Assembly: GCA_023417515.1 (NCBI GenBank)
Contig: JAEZFL010000088.1
Span: 8,566-72,565, forward strand
Length of the DNA: 64,000 nt
From: Pseudomonadota bacterium
GTDB taxonomy: Bacteria; Pseudomonadota; Alphaproteobacteria; Sphingomonadales; Sphingomonadaceae
Reading direction: 5' to 3'
A program made the position numbers and the translations under genes. The stretch's first letter is position 1; each line of letters starts with the position of its first letter. Below the pieces are notes generated by a model. That model searched no databases. It saw nothing but the letters and a program-made list of their open reading frames with translations, and was not told where the DNA came from. Positions 24,523 to 32,904 of the stretch are shown here, one piece after another.

Positions 24523-25237
24523 CGACGCCGGCCTTGAGAAGGTCGCCGATCGACGTGTCGAAATGCGCGGTCATCGCAGCCACCGCCGCGGCGGGGTCGC
24601 GGCTGGCGATGGCGTAGGCGACCGCGCGGTGCCGGTCGATCATGACCTGACGCTGGTCGGTGGCAGTGCGGGTACGCCAGGCGGTCGGAACCGCGACCTG
24701 CATCAGCGGCCCGAACGAGGCGACGATCTGAACGAACAGGGCGTTGTGGCTCGCCGAAGCGATCGCTTCGTGGAAGGCGATGTCGTGACGGGTGCGCGCG
24801 GCGAGATCGTCGGCATCGGCCGCAAGCGCCTCGGCGAGAGCGACAATGCGCTCGGCCTCCGCATCGGTCCGCTCCGCGGCTGCGAGTTCGGCAGTCCGTA
24901 ACTCGATGGTCCGGCGGACGTCCCAGATCTCGGGAACGCTGATCTGCGCAGTGGATACCGCATGGTCCAGCGAGGCGGCCATTACCGCCCCGTCCATCGC
25001 TCCGACTCGCGGGCGGCGGCCGTTGGCGACCTCGATCATGCGCAGGGCAGCGAGCGCCCCGAATGCCTCCCGCATCACGGCGCGACTGACCCCCAGAGCC
25101 CCGGCGAAATGCGCTTCGCCCGGCAGGGTGTCGCCGACGCGCAGCTCGTGATCGCGGATATAGGTGGTGACCGCGTCCATCGCGCGCTGAACCAAGGTTG
25201 CGCCGGGGGTGCGGGTGACGGCCATTGCTACGCTCAC
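24512..25237 (-). CDS. FadR-subfamily GntR transcriptional regulator (FCD domain)
   Basis: This 241-residue protein has an N-terminal winged helix (VTTYIRDHELRVGDTLPGE, then LGVSRAVMREAFGALAALRMIEV) and an all-helical FCD effector domain. The latter includes DVRRTIELRTAELAA, ARTRHDIAFHEAI and DRHRAVAYAI, where the D/H residues match the metal-binding positions of the FCD fold. Relatives such as LldR, UxuR and DgoR bind TNGTCNGACNA-like palindromes. Matching sites occur upstream of both this operon and the TonB receptor gene. It overlaps the AraC gene by 4 bp. Confidence 0.92.
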   Translation of the reverse strand: MSVAMAVTRTPGATLVQRAMDAVTTYIRDHELRVGDTLPGEAHFAGALGVSRAVMREAFGALAALRMIEVANGRRPRVGAMDGAVMAASLDHAVSTAQISVPEIWDVRRTIELRTAELAAAERTDAEAERIVALAEALAADADDLAARTRHDIAFHEAIASASHNALFVQIVASFGPLMQVAVPTAWRTRTATDQRQVMIDRHRAVAYAIASRDPAAAVAAMTAHFDTSIGDLLKAGVDVR

Positions 25238-26025
25238 GCGGCGACTCCGTTCATACGGTAGGAGGAAGGCGCCAGGCCGAAACGACGGCTGAAAGCGCGG
25301 GCGAAGCTGGCGTTGTTGAGATAGCCGTTCTCATAGCCGATCGAGGAAACAGGCTTGTTGGTGGTGAGAAGCATGCGCCGTGCGTGCATCAGCCGCTGTT
25401 CGGCGAGGGCCTCGGCCACCGTACAGTCGAACAGATCCTTGAAGCCGCGGGTGAGCTTGGCGCGGTTGAGGCCGCAGGCGCGAGCGATAGAGTCGAGCGT
25501 CAGCTTTTCCGACCAGCGCTCGTCGATCATCCGCCGCGCTTCGAGGACCCGGCGCGTGTCCTCGGCGGACAGCCCGCGGTCTGCCGCTAGCGGCACGAGA
25601 GTGCCTTTGCCGAGATGGGCGATGGTCTCGCACAGAAGCTCGATGCTCTTGGCGAGCTGGTAGGCCGAGCGCGCCGCCGGCACCGGATGGCCGTCGCGAA
25701 GCGCCATCGCGATGGCGCGAAGCTCGCTGGGGAGGTGATAGCCGGCCCCGTCCTCGGCCACTGGGAGGCGACCGGCCAGGCGAAGCAGGCAGGCCCGCGC
25801 GACGAACAGGGCGATGGCCGCGGAGCAGTCCCGCTCGGCCCCGCCGAACCAGACCGCAGGCTGCTGGATGTCGCTGCCGAGGCTGAACGTAACCCGGACC
25901 GGGTCGGGCGGCATGGGAATGCCCGCTGGCCGGCCCTGGCCGACGAGAGCCGTCATCTCAGGGGATACTTCGATCCACCTGCACGTGTCCGTCGCACCTG
26001 CGAGCGGCAGCGCCTCGTCCATCAT
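25234..26025 (-). CDS. AraC family transcriptional regulator
   Basis: This 263-residue protein has a C-terminal AraC/XylS double helix-turn-helix from about residue 165: RWSEKLTLDSIARACGLNRAKLTRGFK, and SIGYENGYLNNASFARAFSRRFGLAPSSYR. The N-terminal half has no clear cupin signature. It heads the AraC-GntR-MFS operon. Two palindromic operator candidates lie 44-83 bp upstream of its start. GGAGACAGG precedes a double ATG, so 26022 is a possible alternative start. Confidence 0.9.
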   Translation of the reverse strand: MMDEALPLAGATDTCRWIEVSPEMTALVGQGRPAGIPMPPDPVRVTFSLGSDIQQPAVWFGGAERDCSAAIALFVARACLLRLAGRLPVAEDGAGYHLPSELRAIAMALRDGHPVPAARSAYQLAKSIELLCETIAHLGKGTLVPLAADRGLSAEDTRRVLEARRMIDERWSEKLTLDSIARACGLNRAKLTRGFKDLFDCTVAEALAEQRLMHARRMLLTTNKPVSSIGYENGYLNNASFARAFSRRFGLAPSSYRMNGVAA

Positions 26026-26068
26026 CCTGTCTCCCTCTCCCTGTGTTCGGGAGTAGGAGGAGAGTAGA

Positions 26069-26083
26069 ACCTATCAGACAGGT
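26069..26083. promoter_or_regulatory. FadR-type GntR operator candidate, site A1
   Basis: ACCTATCAGACAGGT is a palindrome with one mismatch, centred on the GTC-N-GAC core typical of FadR-subfamily regulators. It lies 44 bp upstream of the AraC-GntR-MFS operon and is the exact reverse complement of site A2. Confidence 0.7.
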
Positions 26084-26093
26084 TGGAGTCAAT

Positions 26094-26108
26094 ACCTGTC
26101 TGATAGGT
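26094..26108. promoter_or_regulatory. FadR-type GntR operator candidate, site A2
   Basis: ACCTGTCTGATAGGT is the reverse complement of site A1, 25 bp centre to centre. The two sites together make a long inverted repeat ending 6 bases from the stop of the flavoprotein gene. In RNA they could fold into a 15-bp stem and act as its terminator. Confidence 0.7.
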
Positions 26109-26113
26109 GCGGC

Positions 26114-27514
26114 TCACAATTGGAAGATCTTGCCGGGGTTGAACAGGTCCTTGGGGTCGAGAGCGCGCTTGATCGTGCGCATCATGTCGACCGCGTCGCC
26201 CAATTCCTCGACCAGCCAGTCCTGCTTGCCGAGCCCGATTCCGTGCTCGCCGGTGCAGGTGCCGTCCATCGACAGCGCGCGCTCGACGAGGCGGCGGTTG
26301 AGCCGATCGGCCTCCGCCAGCTCGGCCGGCTCGTTAGGGTCGATGACGAAGATGACGTGGAAATTGCCATCGCCGACGTGGCCGAGGATCGGCGCGGGGA
26401 TGTCAGTCTGCTCGAGATCTTTTTTGGTCTCGTTGATGCACTCGGCGAGGCGACCGATCGGAACGCACACGTCGGTCGGAAAGCCGACGCAGCCGGGGCG
26501 CAGCGCGACGGCCGCATAGAAGGCCTCGTGCCGCGCCTTCCACAGCCGCGATCGCTCCTCGGGCAGGTTTGACCACTGGAAGTCGCCGCCGCCATTGCTC
26601 GAGGCGAGCTGCGACACGGTCTCCACCTGCTGCACGACGCCCTTCGGCGAGCCGTGGAATTCGAAGAACAAGGTGGTCTGCTCGGGATAATCCAGCTTCG
26701 AGTAGCGATTGACCGCCCTCATCTGGACTTCGTCGAGGATCTCGACGCGGGCGATGGGGATTCCGAGCTGGATCGTCTCGACCACTGTCTGGACCGCACC
26801 GGCCAGGGTCTCGAAGCTGCACACCGCCGACGAGATCTGCTCGGGGATGCCGTGCAGGCGAAGGGTCACTTCGGTGATGATGCCGAGCGTTCCTTCCGCG
26901 CCGATCATCAGCCGGGTGAGGTCGTAGCCGGCGGCGCTCTTTCGAGCCCGCCTCGCGGTGCGGATGTCGCGGCCGTCAGGGGTGACGACGCGCAGCGACA
27001 GGATCGCCTCGCGCATCGTGCCGTAGCGCACCGCGTTGGTGCCCGACGCCCGGGTCGAGGCCATGCCGCCCAGGGTCGCGTTGGCGCCGGGGTCAATCGG
27101 GAAGAACAGGCCGGTGTCGCGCAGATAGACGTTGAGCTGCTCGCGCCGAACGCCCGCCTGCACGGTGCAGTCGAAGTCGTCCGGATTCACCTGCAGGATC
27201 TGGTCCATCCGCGACAGGTCGACGCTGACCCCGCCCCGGACCGGCGTGATGTTGCCTTCCACGGAAGTGCCCGCTCCGAAGGGGATGAGCGGCACTTCCG
27301 CGTCCACGCAGGCGCGGACCACTTCGACCACCTCCTCGGTGGTCAGCGGGAAGACGACGGCGTCCGGCAGTGCAGCCTCGAAATGGGTCTCGCTGCTGCC
27401 ATGCTGGAGCCGCATCGCCTCGCCCATCTCCAGCCGGTCGCCGAAGATGGCGCGAAGCCGCTCGACGAAGCCGTCCGGAAGCGGCCGCTTCTCGCTGGAG
27501 ATGGGCGCGGCCAT
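26114..27514 (-). CDS. FAD-binding oxidoreductase, D-lactate dehydrogenase (cytochrome) type
   Basis: This 466-residue protein is of the GlcD/D-LDH family. The PCMH FAD-binding domain shows IPFGAGTSVEGNITP, GLFFPIDPGANATLGGMASTRASGTNAVRYG and YDLTRLMIGAEGTLGIITEV. The C-terminal oxidase domain shows GHVGDGNFHVIF, with histidines expected to bind metal, and TGEHGIGLGK near the end. These enzymes oxidise D-lactate or other D-2-hydroxyacids and pass electrons to cytochrome c or quinone. It lies 4 bp downstream of the TonB receptor gene, so the two are an operon. Confidence 0.92.
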   Translation of the reverse strand: MAAPISSEKRPLPDGFVERLRAIFGDRLEMGEAMRLQHGSSETHFEAALPDAVVFPLTTEEVVEVVRACVDAEVPLIPFGAGTSVEGNITPVRGGVSVDLSRMDQILQVNPDDFDCTVQAGVRREQLNVYLRDTGLFFPIDPGANATLGGMASTRASGTNAVRYGTMREAILSLRVVTPDGRDIRTARRARKSAAGYDLTRLMIGAEGTLGIITEVTLRLHGIPEQISSAVCSFETLAGAVQTVVETIQLGIPIARVEILDEVQMRAVNRYSKLDYPEQTTLFFEFHGSPKGVVQQVETVSQLASSNGGGDFQWSNLPEERSRLWKARHEAFYAAVALRPGCVGFPTDVCVPIGRLAECINETKKDLEQTDIPAPILGHVGDGNFHVIFVIDPNEPAELAEADRLNRRLVERALSMDGTCTGEHGIGLGKQDWLVEELGDAVDMMRTIKRALDPKDLFNPGKIFQL

Positions 27515-27518
27515 CGGA

Positions 27519-29684
27519 TCAGAAGGCGAAGCGCACGCGCGCGCCGTAGCGGCCGCGGTCGCCGATGATTCCGAGATCGCTCGCCGGCAGCCCGGCCAGC
27601 GCCAGCGTAGTCCGCTCGATATAGCTCTCCCAATAATCCTCGTTGAACGCGTTGGTGGCGAACAGCGAAAATTCGAGCGGTCCGTGAGCGTAGGTGACCT
27701 GCGCGTTCACCAGCACATAGGAGTCGATGAAGGTCGGAGTGGTCTGGTTGAGCGTCGCGGCGAGCCGCTCGCCCTTGCCGGTCGCCCCGAGCGAGAAGGT
27801 GAGCGTATCGTCACCGATCGGCACTTCATAGTCGCTGTTGACCGCGAAGGTGTAGTCCGGCTGGAACGTCAGCCGGTCGGATGACAGCACGCGGCCCGTG
27901 GTCGCGGTATAGGCGGTCGTATCGACGAGGCGGGCGTGGACGTAGGAGAAGTTGCCGCTCAGCGTCCAGCGCGGCACCGGGCGGAAGGTCGTCTCGACCT
28001 CGAAGCCGTAGCTTTCAACATCGCCGGTGTTGAGATCGACCGTGACCAGGCCACCGCCGGTCGCCGGAGCGATCGAGTTGAGGCCGATATAGTCGGTGTA
28101 ATCGCTGTAGAAGACCGCGCCCGACAGGCCGAAGCGGCGGTCGTCCGAGCTGTAGCGGGCGCCCAGCTCATAGGTCCATGCGGAGTCGCCGCGATAGGTG
28201 CGGGTCGGCGCGGTCGGCGCGTTGAAGCCGCCGCCACGATAGCCGCGGGCCACCGACGCATAGGTCGTGAACTGGCTCGTCGGCGAGTAGCGGACGGTGA
28301 GGCGCGGAGCGACCTCATCGGACTCGAGCGTCGCGTCCGGAACCGGCAGCGGGATGGTGGCGGCACCCTGCATCAGAGTGATGCTGCCCTGCGCCAGGCG
28401 ATCCTCATGGTCGTAGCGCATGCCGAGCGCGACTTCCCACTGGTCGGTCGGCCGCCAGAAGAGGGTGCCGAACACGGAATAGGTGTCGGCCTGGGTCCGG
28501 TTCGTGGTCACGCGGGTGAGGCCGATCGGAAGGATGCGCGTGACGTCGAGCGCCTCAGTCTGCTCGCGGCTGTGGAACAGGCCGACGAGCGAAGACAAGG
28601 TCGGGCTCAGCTCGCTGTCGAAGCGAAGCTCGTAGGTGCTGGTTCGAAGACTGTCGGCGCCGGTCGCGCGGGCGATGTCGGCCGGGCCGAAATCGACATC
28701 GTTGTCGGGCGTCTCGCTGTCGCGCGCGTCAAAAGCGGCGATGAAGGTGATGTTGGTGTCGATCGGCTCGACCGGCACCTCGACCTTCCCGTTGACGCCG
28801 TAATATTCGTACATCGTCCGGTTCAGCGAGTTGAACTGGATGCTGCGCGAGTAATTGGCCGGGCCGGTGACCCGGGCATAGGGCGTGTTCGTGCCGTCGA
28901 TCCAGTCGTAATAGCCGTTCAGCGTCACCTCGATCGCGCCCGGCGTGGCGCGGAGCGTGGCGTTCACCGAGTCGGTGTTGAGGTAATTCTGGTTCCCTCC
29001 GATGACAGCGTTGGTGAGGAAGCCGTTCTGCTCGCGGTGCGAGGCGCCGATGCGAAGGGCGAGATCGTCCTCGATGATCGGCGTGCTGATCGATCCGGAC
29101 ACGAGCCAGGCGTCGTCCGGCGCCGCATAGCTGGCGACTCCGCGCACCTCGGTCTCATTGCCCGGCCGGCGGGTGATGACGTTGATCGCGCCGCCCAGCG
29201 TGTTCTTGCCGTAGAGCGTGCCCTGCGGACCGCGCAGAACCTCGATCCGCTGGACGTCGAGTAGCGGGTTGTTGAGATAGGCCGTGTTGGGCCGGTAGAT
29301 GCCGTCGACGAAGATGCCGACGCCTGGCTGGACCGACTGGACAAGCGTGACTCCGACGCCGCGGATGGCGACGAAGGCGCGGCCGGAGCCGTCGCTGTTG
29401 ATGTTGAGGCCCGGAATCTGGCTCGCGACCTCGCGGACGTTGGTGAAGCCGCGCTGCTCGATCGTGTCGCCCGACATGGCGCTGATCGCCCCCGGCACGT
29501 CCTGAAGCGATTCCTCCCGGCGGCGGGCGGTGACGACGAGGACTTCCTCTTCGCCCTGCGCTGCGTCGGCGACCGGCTGCGGCTGGCCGGGCGAAGACGG
29601 AGTCTCGTCCTGGGCGAAGGCCGCATTCGGCGTCAGCAGCGCGAGGCAGGAGCCCGCAAGCAGGAAGGTCTTCCGGCGCATCAT
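27519..29684 (-). CDS. TonB-dependent outer-membrane receptor
   Basis: This protein of about 721 residues has a signal peptide (FLLAGSCLALLTPNAAFAQ) and a TonB-box-like segment (EEVLVVTARRREES). The plug domain includes FVAIRGVGVTLVQSVQPGVGIFVDG and LRGPQGTLYGKNTLGGAINVITRRP, and a 22-strand barrel ends RVRFAF. It imports a substrate that should be related to the enzymes of this operon. Two ATGs are adjacent (29684 and 29681) behind GGGAGAG. Two GntR-type operator candidates lie 41-77 bp upstream. Confidence 0.94.
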   Translation of the reverse strand: MMRRKTFLLAGSCLALLTPNAAFAQDETPSSPGQPQPVADAAQGEEEVLVVTARRREESLQDVPGAISAMSGDTIEQRGFTNVREVASQIPGLNINSDGSGRAFVAIRGVGVTLVQSVQPGVGIFVDGIYRPNTAYLNNPLLDVQRIEVLRGPQGTLYGKNTLGGAINVITRRPGNETEVRGVASYAAPDDAWLVSGSISTPIIEDDLALRIGASHREQNGFLTNAVIGGNQNYLNTDSVNATLRATPGAIEVTLNGYYDWIDGTNTPYARVTGPANYSRSIQFNSLNRTMYEYYGVNGKVEVPVEPIDTNITFIAAFDARDSETPDNDVDFGPADIARATGADSLRTSTYELRFDSELSPTLSSLVGLFHSREQTEALDVTRILPIGLTRVTTNRTQADTYSVFGTLFWRPTDQWEVALGMRYDHEDRLAQGSITLMQGAATIPLPVPDATLESDEVAPRLTVRYSPTSQFTTYASVARGYRGGGFNAPTAPTRTYRGDSAWTYELGARYSSDDRRFGLSGAVFYSDYTDYIGLNSIAPATGGGLVTVDLNTGDVESYGFEVETTFRPVPRWTLSGNFSYVHARLVDTTAYTATTGRVLSSDRLTFQPDYTFAVNSDYEVPIGDDTLTFSLGATGKGERLAATLNQTTPTFIDSYVLVNAQVTYAHGPLEFSLFATNAFNEDYWESYIERTTLALAGLPASDLGIIGDRGRYGARVRFAF

Positions 29685-29724
29685 ATTCTCTCCCATCGGC
29701 GCAGCCTTAGTGGCTGTCTGCCCC

Positions 29725-29739
29725 ACCTGTCATACAGGT
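29725..29739. promoter_or_regulatory. FadR-type GntR operator candidate, site B1
   Basis: ACCTGTCATACAGGT is a palindrome with one mismatched pair and the same arms as sites A1 and A2. It lies 41 bp upstream of the TonB receptor start. Confidence 0.65.
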
Positions 29740-29746
29740 CGATACA

Positions 29747-29761
29747 ACCTATCAGAAAGGT
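29747..29761. promoter_or_regulatory. FadR-type GntR operator candidate, site B2
   Basis: ACCTATCAGAAAGGT differs from site A1 by one base. It is 22 bp centre to centre from site B1, so the two pairs of sites have a similar layout at both operons. Confidence 0.6.
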
Positions 29762-29795
29762 TGGCGACTGTGCCGAGCCGCACGAAGGATTGACT

Positions 29796-30689
29796 TCACC
29801 TGGCGGGCTCGAGGGCGGCGAGTCCGAGCGCCACCGCGCCCAGCGGGCCGGCGTGATCGGCGAGCGCCGGTGCGGCGATGAAGTTGGGGTCGGCCTCGAT
29901 CCGATCCGCCCAGGCATAGCCGACAAGGCTCTCGACCAGCCGCGCCCGAATGTCGGTGAGCCAGTCGGCACGCCCGGCGGCAACCCCTCCCCCGATCAGG
30001 ATTCGGCTCGGCGTCGTGGTGAGGACGAGGTTGTGGCACATCGCCGCCAGCGCGGCCGCGGCACGTTTCCAAGCGAAGTTGTCGGCAGGCAAGTTGCGCG
30101 GATCGATACCCGCCGCCGCGGCAATGGCCGGCCCGGACGCCAGGCCCTCGACGCAATCGCGATGAAAAGCGCAGGCGCCTGGCCAGCTGTCGCCGGGGAG
30201 GCGCGGCACCCGCATGTGCCCGGCCTCGGAATGGCCGAGGCCGGTCACCGGCGCTCCCGCGACGATGGAGCCGACGCCGACGCCGGTGCCGACCGTCACA
30301 TAGGCATAGCTGGCAAGACCCCGTGCGGCGCCCCAGCGGCCCTCGGCGAGGGCAGCGCCGTTGACGTCGGTATCGAGCCGCACGGGCAAGCCGGTCGGCA
30401 CGAGCGCAGCGAGGAGATCGGCGTCGGACCAGCCCGGCTTGGTCGTCCGGACGATCCGCCCGAACTTCGGCGCCGCCGGATCGAGCTCGAGCGGGCCGAA
30501 GCTGGCGATTCCGAGCGCCTGGACCGAATGCGCCCCGCACCATTCGTCGACCTGGGCGCGGATCGCGAAAAGCGTCTCCGCGGGCGTGGTCGTCGGCAGC
30601 CGGACCTCGGCGAGAATATCGTCGGGACCGCGAGCGAGGATGCACACGCACTTGGTGCCGCCCAGCTCGATTCCGGCGACGAGGCTCAT
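29796..30689 (-). CDS. ROK family sugar kinase, fructokinase-like
   Basis: This 297-residue ROK kinase has the phosphate loop GIELGGTKC, the catalytic aspartate in RLDTDVNGAALAEG (Asp108), the GTGVGVGSI adenosine region and a zinc site formed by His158, Cys173, His176 and Cys179 (GACAFHRDCVEGLASGPA). The C-x2-H-x2-C-x-EG pattern fits fructokinase-type ROK proteins better than N-acetylmannosamine kinases. I chose the ATG at 30689 because the family begins with MxxxGIELGGT. It directly follows the SDR gene (1 bp gap), forming an esterase-SDR-kinase operon. Confidence 0.88.
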   Translation of the reverse strand: MSLVAGIELGGTKCVCILARGPDDILAEVRLPTTTPAETLFAIRAQVDEWCGAHSVQALGIASFGPLELDPAAPKFGRIVRTTKPGWSDADLLAALVPTGLPVRLDTDVNGAALAEGRWGAARGLASYAYVTVGTGVGVGSIVAGAPVTGLGHSEAGHMRVPRLPGDSWPGACAFHRDCVEGLASGPAIAAAAGIDPRNLPADNFAWKRAAAALAAMCHNLVLTTTPSRILIGGGVAAGRADWLTDIRARLVESLVGYAWADRIEADPNFIAAPALADHAGPLGAVALGLAALEPAR

Positions 30690-30690
30690 C

Positions 30691-31413
30691 TCACCAGCAA
30701 CTATAGCCGCCGTCGGCAAGCACGATGCTTCCGGTCATCAGGCTCGACGCGTCGGAGGCGAGGAACAGGATGACCGAGGCAATTTCGTGCGCCTCGCCGA
30801 GCCGCGCCATCGGCGTGCCGTCGATCCAGCGCCGGTACATCTCGCCCTCGCGGTCGGCGAAGGCATTGATCGGCGTGTTGATATAGGTCGGCGCCACCGC
30901 GTTCACGCGCACCCCGCGCGCGCCCCACTCGGCGGCGAGCGATCGCGTCAGGTGATGCACCGCCGCCTTGGACGCATTGTAATAGCTTTGCGGCTGGGGG
31001 CGGTTGACGATGAAGCCGCTCATCGAGCCCACGTTGACGATCGACCCGGAGCCGGCCGCCAGCATGTGTCGCCCGAAGGCACGCGCGCACCAGAAGCTGC
31101 CATTCAGGTTGACGTCCAGGACGTTCAGCCAATGCTCGTCCTCGACATCCTCCGCCGCCGTCTCGCTTCGCGCGATTCCGGCATTGTTGACGAGGATGTC
31201 GACGCGGCCCTCGTCCCGCACAATGGCGTCGGCGACCTCGTTCACGCGTGCGGAATCGCGCACGTCGAGGAGGACGTCGGCGCCGGCCAGGTCGCCGGTG
31301 ATCACCTTTGCCCCCGCCTCGCGCAGCGCCTCGGCGGCGGCGAGGCCGATGCCCTGGGCGCCGCCGGTGACGAACGCGACCCGGCCGTCGAGACGAAGCT
31401 TGTCGAGATACAT
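30691..31413 (-). CDS. SDR oxidoreductase, polyol/sugar dehydrogenase-like
   Basis: This 240-residue classical short-chain dehydrogenase has the TGGAQGIG cofactor loop (residues about 16-23), NNAG, catalytic Ser in NVGSMSG and the Y-x3-K of SYYNASKAA, with NAVAPTYINTP after it. The acidic residue after strand 2 (GDLAGAD) favours NAD(H). The C-terminal ending DGGYSCW resembles arabinitol/sorbitol-type polyol dehydrogenases. With the downstream ROK kinase it could convert a polyol to a ketose and then phosphorylate it. Confidence 0.88.
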   Translation of the reverse strand: MYLDKLRLDGRVAFVTGGAQGIGLAAAEALREAGAKVITGDLAGADVLLDVRDSARVNEVADAIVRDEGRVDILVNNAGIARSETAAEDVEDEHWLNVLDVNLNGSFWCARAFGRHMLAAGSGSIVNVGSMSGFIVNRPQPQSYYNASKAAVHHLTRSLAAEWGARGVRVNAVAPTYINTPINAFADREGEMYRRWIDGTPMARLGEAHEIASVILFLASDASSLMTGSIVLADGGYSCW

Positions 31414-31422
31414 GGCCTTGCC

Positions 31423-32904
31423 TCAGCCGATATGGGCCGCAGCGGCCATGACCGGCTCGTGCACCGTCTCGCCGCTCGCCAGTTCGTGGACCGTCCGTGT
31501 CCCCCCGTCATATTCCGCCCAGGGAAGCGTGCCGGAGCGGGCGAACTCGACCCACAAGCCGTGAACCCGGTCGGCCAGTTCCTGCGGCGGGTTCTCCCCG
31601 GCGAGGCCTTGCGGGCCGGTCACGGTGGCGAGCGTGTCGAACACGAAGGGCAGATCGATGCCGTGGCAGGCGCCGAGAGTCCCTTGCCCGCCCGGCGACT
31701 GCCATTCGAGCTCATAGACCCAGGTCCGCCCCTGGTGCGCACCGGCAAAGCGCCGCGCCGGCCGGCGGAAGACGAGGTCGCTCAGCGCCAGGGTCAGCGC
31801 ATCGCCCGGGCGAACACCGGGCCGGCCGAGCCCGTAGTCGCGAAGCACCTTGCCCGCCTTGGGCTGGGAGCGGCTGAGCAGGAAGCGGGCGAGCAGGCGA
31901 TTGATCTTCGCGCGGACTCCGGTCGGGCCGAAATAGAGGTTCATCTCCTCGCGGTTGGTGCCGATCAGAAGCTCCACCTCGGCGCCCGCACCCTTGCGCA
32001 GGAGCGCTTCGGGATGCTCGGGAAGCACATCGTCGCCATGGACGGGGATGAAGCGGCTGATGCCGAACACCGGCTCGCGCCCCGCTTCGTCGCGAAGGTC
32101 GATTGCGAACGGCTTGGCGAGCTTCTGAATGGCCGGGAAGAAGGCTTCGGGCGGCTTGCTCCGGAAGCCCGCTTCGTCGGGCGTGATCTTCATCAGCCGC
32201 GCGATCTTGCGCACCAGCCGCTGCGCGATGTCGGGATCGCGGACCATGGCGCCGTGGCCGCTCTGAACGATCGCCCGGCGGAACAGGCCCTTGGCGAGCG
32301 GCGAGACCAGGAGGTTGGCGACCGACATGGCGCCTGCGGATTCGCCGAAGACGGTGACATTGTCGGGATCGCCGCCGAAGGCCGCGATATTGTCGCGCAC
32401 CCATTGCAGCGCGAAGATCTGGTCGCGAAGGCCGAGATTGGTCGGAACGCCCGGGATCGGAAGGAAACCCTCGACCCCGAGGCGATAGTTGATCGACACG
32501 CAAATGAGGCCGCTCCGGGCGAAGCTCGCCCCGTCCTGAACCGGCGCGTCCTTGCTCCCAAGTACGAAGCCGCCGCCATGGATGAAGACCATGACCGGCA
32601 GCTTCTCGCCCGCTCCGTCCGGCGCCCAGACGTTCAGCGTGAGATAGTCGTCACCTTGGGTCCAGCCGGTGCCGATCAGCGGCACCACGTCCAGTCCGGG
32701 AAAGGGCTTGTGAATCTGCGGCGCGTTCGGGCCTGGATCGGTCGCTTCGCGGACACCGCTCCAGGATTTCGGTCGCGCCGGAAGCTCAAAGCGGCGTTCC
32801 CCGACGGGAGGCGCGGCATAAGGAATGCCAAGGTAACGCCATACGCCATCGCTCAGCGCGCCACGAACAAGGCCCGTGGAAATCTCCACGTCGGCGGTGG
32901 TCAT
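31423..32904 (-). CDS. Type-B carboxylesterase (alpha/beta hydrolase)
   Basis: This 493-residue protein has the carboxylesterase type-B layout: YLGIPYAAPPVGERRF, the oxyanion segment MVFIHGGGFVLGS, nucleophile motif GESAG (about residue 193), and a late HGIDLPFVFD with the catalytic histidine region. There is no signal peptide, so it appears cytoplasmic. GGGAG lies 8 bases before the ATG. It heads the operon with the SDR and ROK kinase, consistent with hydrolysis of an imported sugar or polyol ester. A weak resemblance to the GntR operator (CTGATAGG, 32935-32942) is upstream. Confidence 0.9.
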   Translation of the reverse strand: MTTADVEISTGLVRGALSDGVWRYLGIPYAAPPVGERRFELPARPKSWSGVREATDPGPNAPQIHKPFPGLDVVPLIGTGWTQGDDYLTLNVWAPDGAGEKLPVMVFIHGGGFVLGSKDAPVQDGASFARSGLICVSINYRLGVEGFLPIPGVPTNLGLRDQIFALQWVRDNIAAFGGDPDNVTVFGESAGAMSVANLLVSPLAKGLFRRAIVQSGHGAMVRDPDIAQRLVRKIARLMKITPDEAGFRSKPPEAFFPAIQKLAKPFAIDLRDEAGREPVFGISRFIPVHGDDVLPEHPEALLRKGAGAEVELLIGTNREEMNLYFGPTGVRAKINRLLARFLLSRSQPKAGKVLRDYGLGRPGVRPGDALTLALSDLVFRRPARRFAGAHQGRTWVYELEWQSPGGQGTLGACHGIDLPFVFDTLATVTGPQGLAGENPPQELADRVHGLWVEFARSGTLPWAEYDGGTRTVHELASGETVHEPVMAAAAHIG

